From Stratiolaelaps scimitus (lineage: Eukaryota > Arthropoda > Arachnida > Mesostigmata > Laelapidae), in assembly GCA_019614645.1 (NCBI GenBank), contig JABWDB010000005.1, positions 7,782,001 to 7,846,000 of the forward strand: a stretch of DNA of 64,000 bases. The letters run 5' to 3'. Position numbers and translations under genes: made by a program. Positions 62,916-64,000 of this stretch are shown here, one piece after another (position 1 is the first letter of the stretch; each line of letters begins with the position of its first letter). The notes under the pieces are model-generated. The model was not told the DNA's origin. It was given only the letters and a program-made list of their open reading frames with translations, and did no database searches.

Positions 62916-63848
62916 TTTTTGTTTTCGAGCTGACCCTCAGCTGTTCCCCTATCTGACATATATATATATATATTATAAATATAAATATGTATGAAATTGA
63001 TAATGCTGTAGCGATGAATCGACCACTGCATCAGTTGAACTAATGCTCACTTCTATACATACATATATCTAGCTGAGTCTTACCACAGAGATACAACCCC
63101 AGCTGTATCACAGACACGAGCACTAGTAAAGTATATATATACAAATATATATCGCAGAATCGCAACGGGTTGGTGGCAGTGTCGCTGCCTCTGTCGCGCT
63201 AGCTCTCTCTCTCTACCGCCCGCCCGCCCGCCTGCCAGCCACCGTTTCGATGCCGTCGATGGCAGCACCATAAAGTCCAAGGCCACCATTGTTTGAGACA
63301 AGACCCTCTCATCACTGTCTCTCGCCTCCCATCGATGTCGGCGGTATCCGTAGGCTGGTGGGCCAGAATGCTTACCCTGTTACCGTTTGCCCGGTGCGGG
63401 ATACCTTTAGCGATGATGACTGTGGGCAGGCAAAGGTGATCGTCACTATGGATCGTCCACAACTGAGAGTAGATGGAACTTTTCCTTCCGGAGGGATCTA
63501 GACTACCCCTCGTCTTATTTTCAGAGAAACGGTCAAGGAGGATGAACAGTCGGGAGAAAAAGCAGTTTGTTCTACCTTTTCTGCACCTTTTCCACGAAGA
63601 CGCCGTCAGTGGTGGGCGGTGCCGGTAGTGGTCTTCATGCCGACTTCGATGCAACGGCACGTGAGCGATGACGCTTACCTCGGTATCCGCTTCGCCCTTT
63701 GGCGTGGCCTCGGCTCCCACTTCGTTTCCGCAGCATATCAAGCAACGTCCTTTTGCGCGGCCGCAGTAAAAGGAGTCGCGGGAGTGGAGCAGGAAAAGCC
63801 AACCGCACTGCGCCTCATCGGACGGACACACTGCGGTGAAGTGCTCAC

Positions 63849-63965
63849 CTACGCCGAATAAAACGTCGGGGTCTCGGGGAATTTTGGGCTTGTGGGGAAA
63901 GTGATCGAGGTTGTTAGTTCTGGCAGAGTTAGGTGGCATCGGCTCGTCCAAAGGGATGACGCAGT
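63849..63965 (-). CDS. Candidate internal exon at the window edge, unknown gene
   Basis: A 117-nt block follows a strong acceptor (long T/C tract ending CTCTCCAG, 63966-63973) and ends at a consensus donor, GTAG|GTGAGC (63849|63848). Both ends split codons after the first base (phase 1-1), so it is a symmetric exon that could be spliced in or out without a frame change. It encodes about 39 residues rich in proline and polar residues (CVIPLDEPMPPNSARTNN, then LDHFPHKPKIPRDPDVLF). No family recognised. Its end phase would be compatible with direct splicing to the eag PAS exon, but one candidate in three would be by chance. Unspliced, it sits in a minus-strand open frame running down to 63199, which is not by itself unusual at this base composition. 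Confidence 0.3.
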   Translation of the reverse strand, partial: TASSLWTSRCHLTLPELTTSITFPTSPKFPETPTFYSA

Positions 63966-64000
63966 CTGGAGAGGGAAAGAAACTCTATCCGAGCTCTTTT

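Noticed and set aside
63199..63951. Minus-strand open frame of 250 codons, longest in the window
   Set aside because: At this base composition a frame of about 250 codons is expected to occur by chance with fair probability in 64 kb over six frames; no family motif. Only its upstream part (63849-63965) is kept as an exon candidate because of splice sites.
1..64000. CRISPR arrays, operons, bacterial promoters or terminators
   Set aside because: The DNA is eukaryotic; no regularly spaced direct repeats with unique spacers were seen.

Overview
This is eukaryotic, almost certainly arthropod, genomic DNA: many simple-sequence tracts (mainly TA, CT/GA and trinucleotide runs), no CpG depletion visible by eye, tRNA-derived retroposons, a decayed jockey-like LINE, and one unmistakable animal coding exon bounded by consensus splice sites. 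A mite or tick is a reasonable guess from the texture, but nothing in the window fixes the species.

The only gene identified with confidence is a voltage-gated potassium channel of the ether-a-go-go (EAG, KCNH1/5) subfamily. One exon of its N-terminal PAS (eag) domain lies on the minus strand at 19380-19585. No other exon of the channel is recognisable, so most of the window is probably intron or 5' flank of a long eag gene. The gene reads from high to low coordinates, so 19.6-64 kb would be upstream intron or promoter and 1-19.4 kb downstream intron. Five further exon-like blocks have good splice signals but no recognised homology: minus 21004-21055 and 63849-63965 (both frame-compatible with the PAS exon), minus 60928-61079 (hydrophobic segment), and a two-exon small secreted-protein model on plus at 23161-23215 and 23402-23583. 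They are reported as candidates only.

The repeat content is the most informative other layer. A SINE-like family occurs at least four times (765-840 plus, 6782-6953 minus, 26430-26487 plus, 38653-38785 minus). All four carry a shared 3' body ending near AGCCCGAAAAC, and one copy is flanked by a perfect 13-bp target-site duplication. Further tRNA-like (A/B box) retroposon candidates lie near 5.05, 10.4, 18.8 and 54.1 kb. A jockey-type reverse-transcriptase C-terminus survives at 7992-8366. Several near-perfect foldback hairpins (3255-3327, 7651-7686, 8463-8527, 58883-58915) are also present.

By region: 1-19 kb is AT-richer and holds most repeats and hairpins. 19-21 kb holds the eag exon. 21-32 kb is mixed, with microsatellites and the small secreted-protein model. 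About 32-36, 39.5-41.3, 47-48.3, 50.4-53.6, 55-56.6, 58-59.7 and 61.4-64 kb are GC-richer blocks with long overlapping open frames on both strands; these frames look like chance at that composition, although such blocks could hold promoters or untranslated exons. The longest open frames (about 250 codons) are not longer than expected by chance in 64 kb and are not called as genes.
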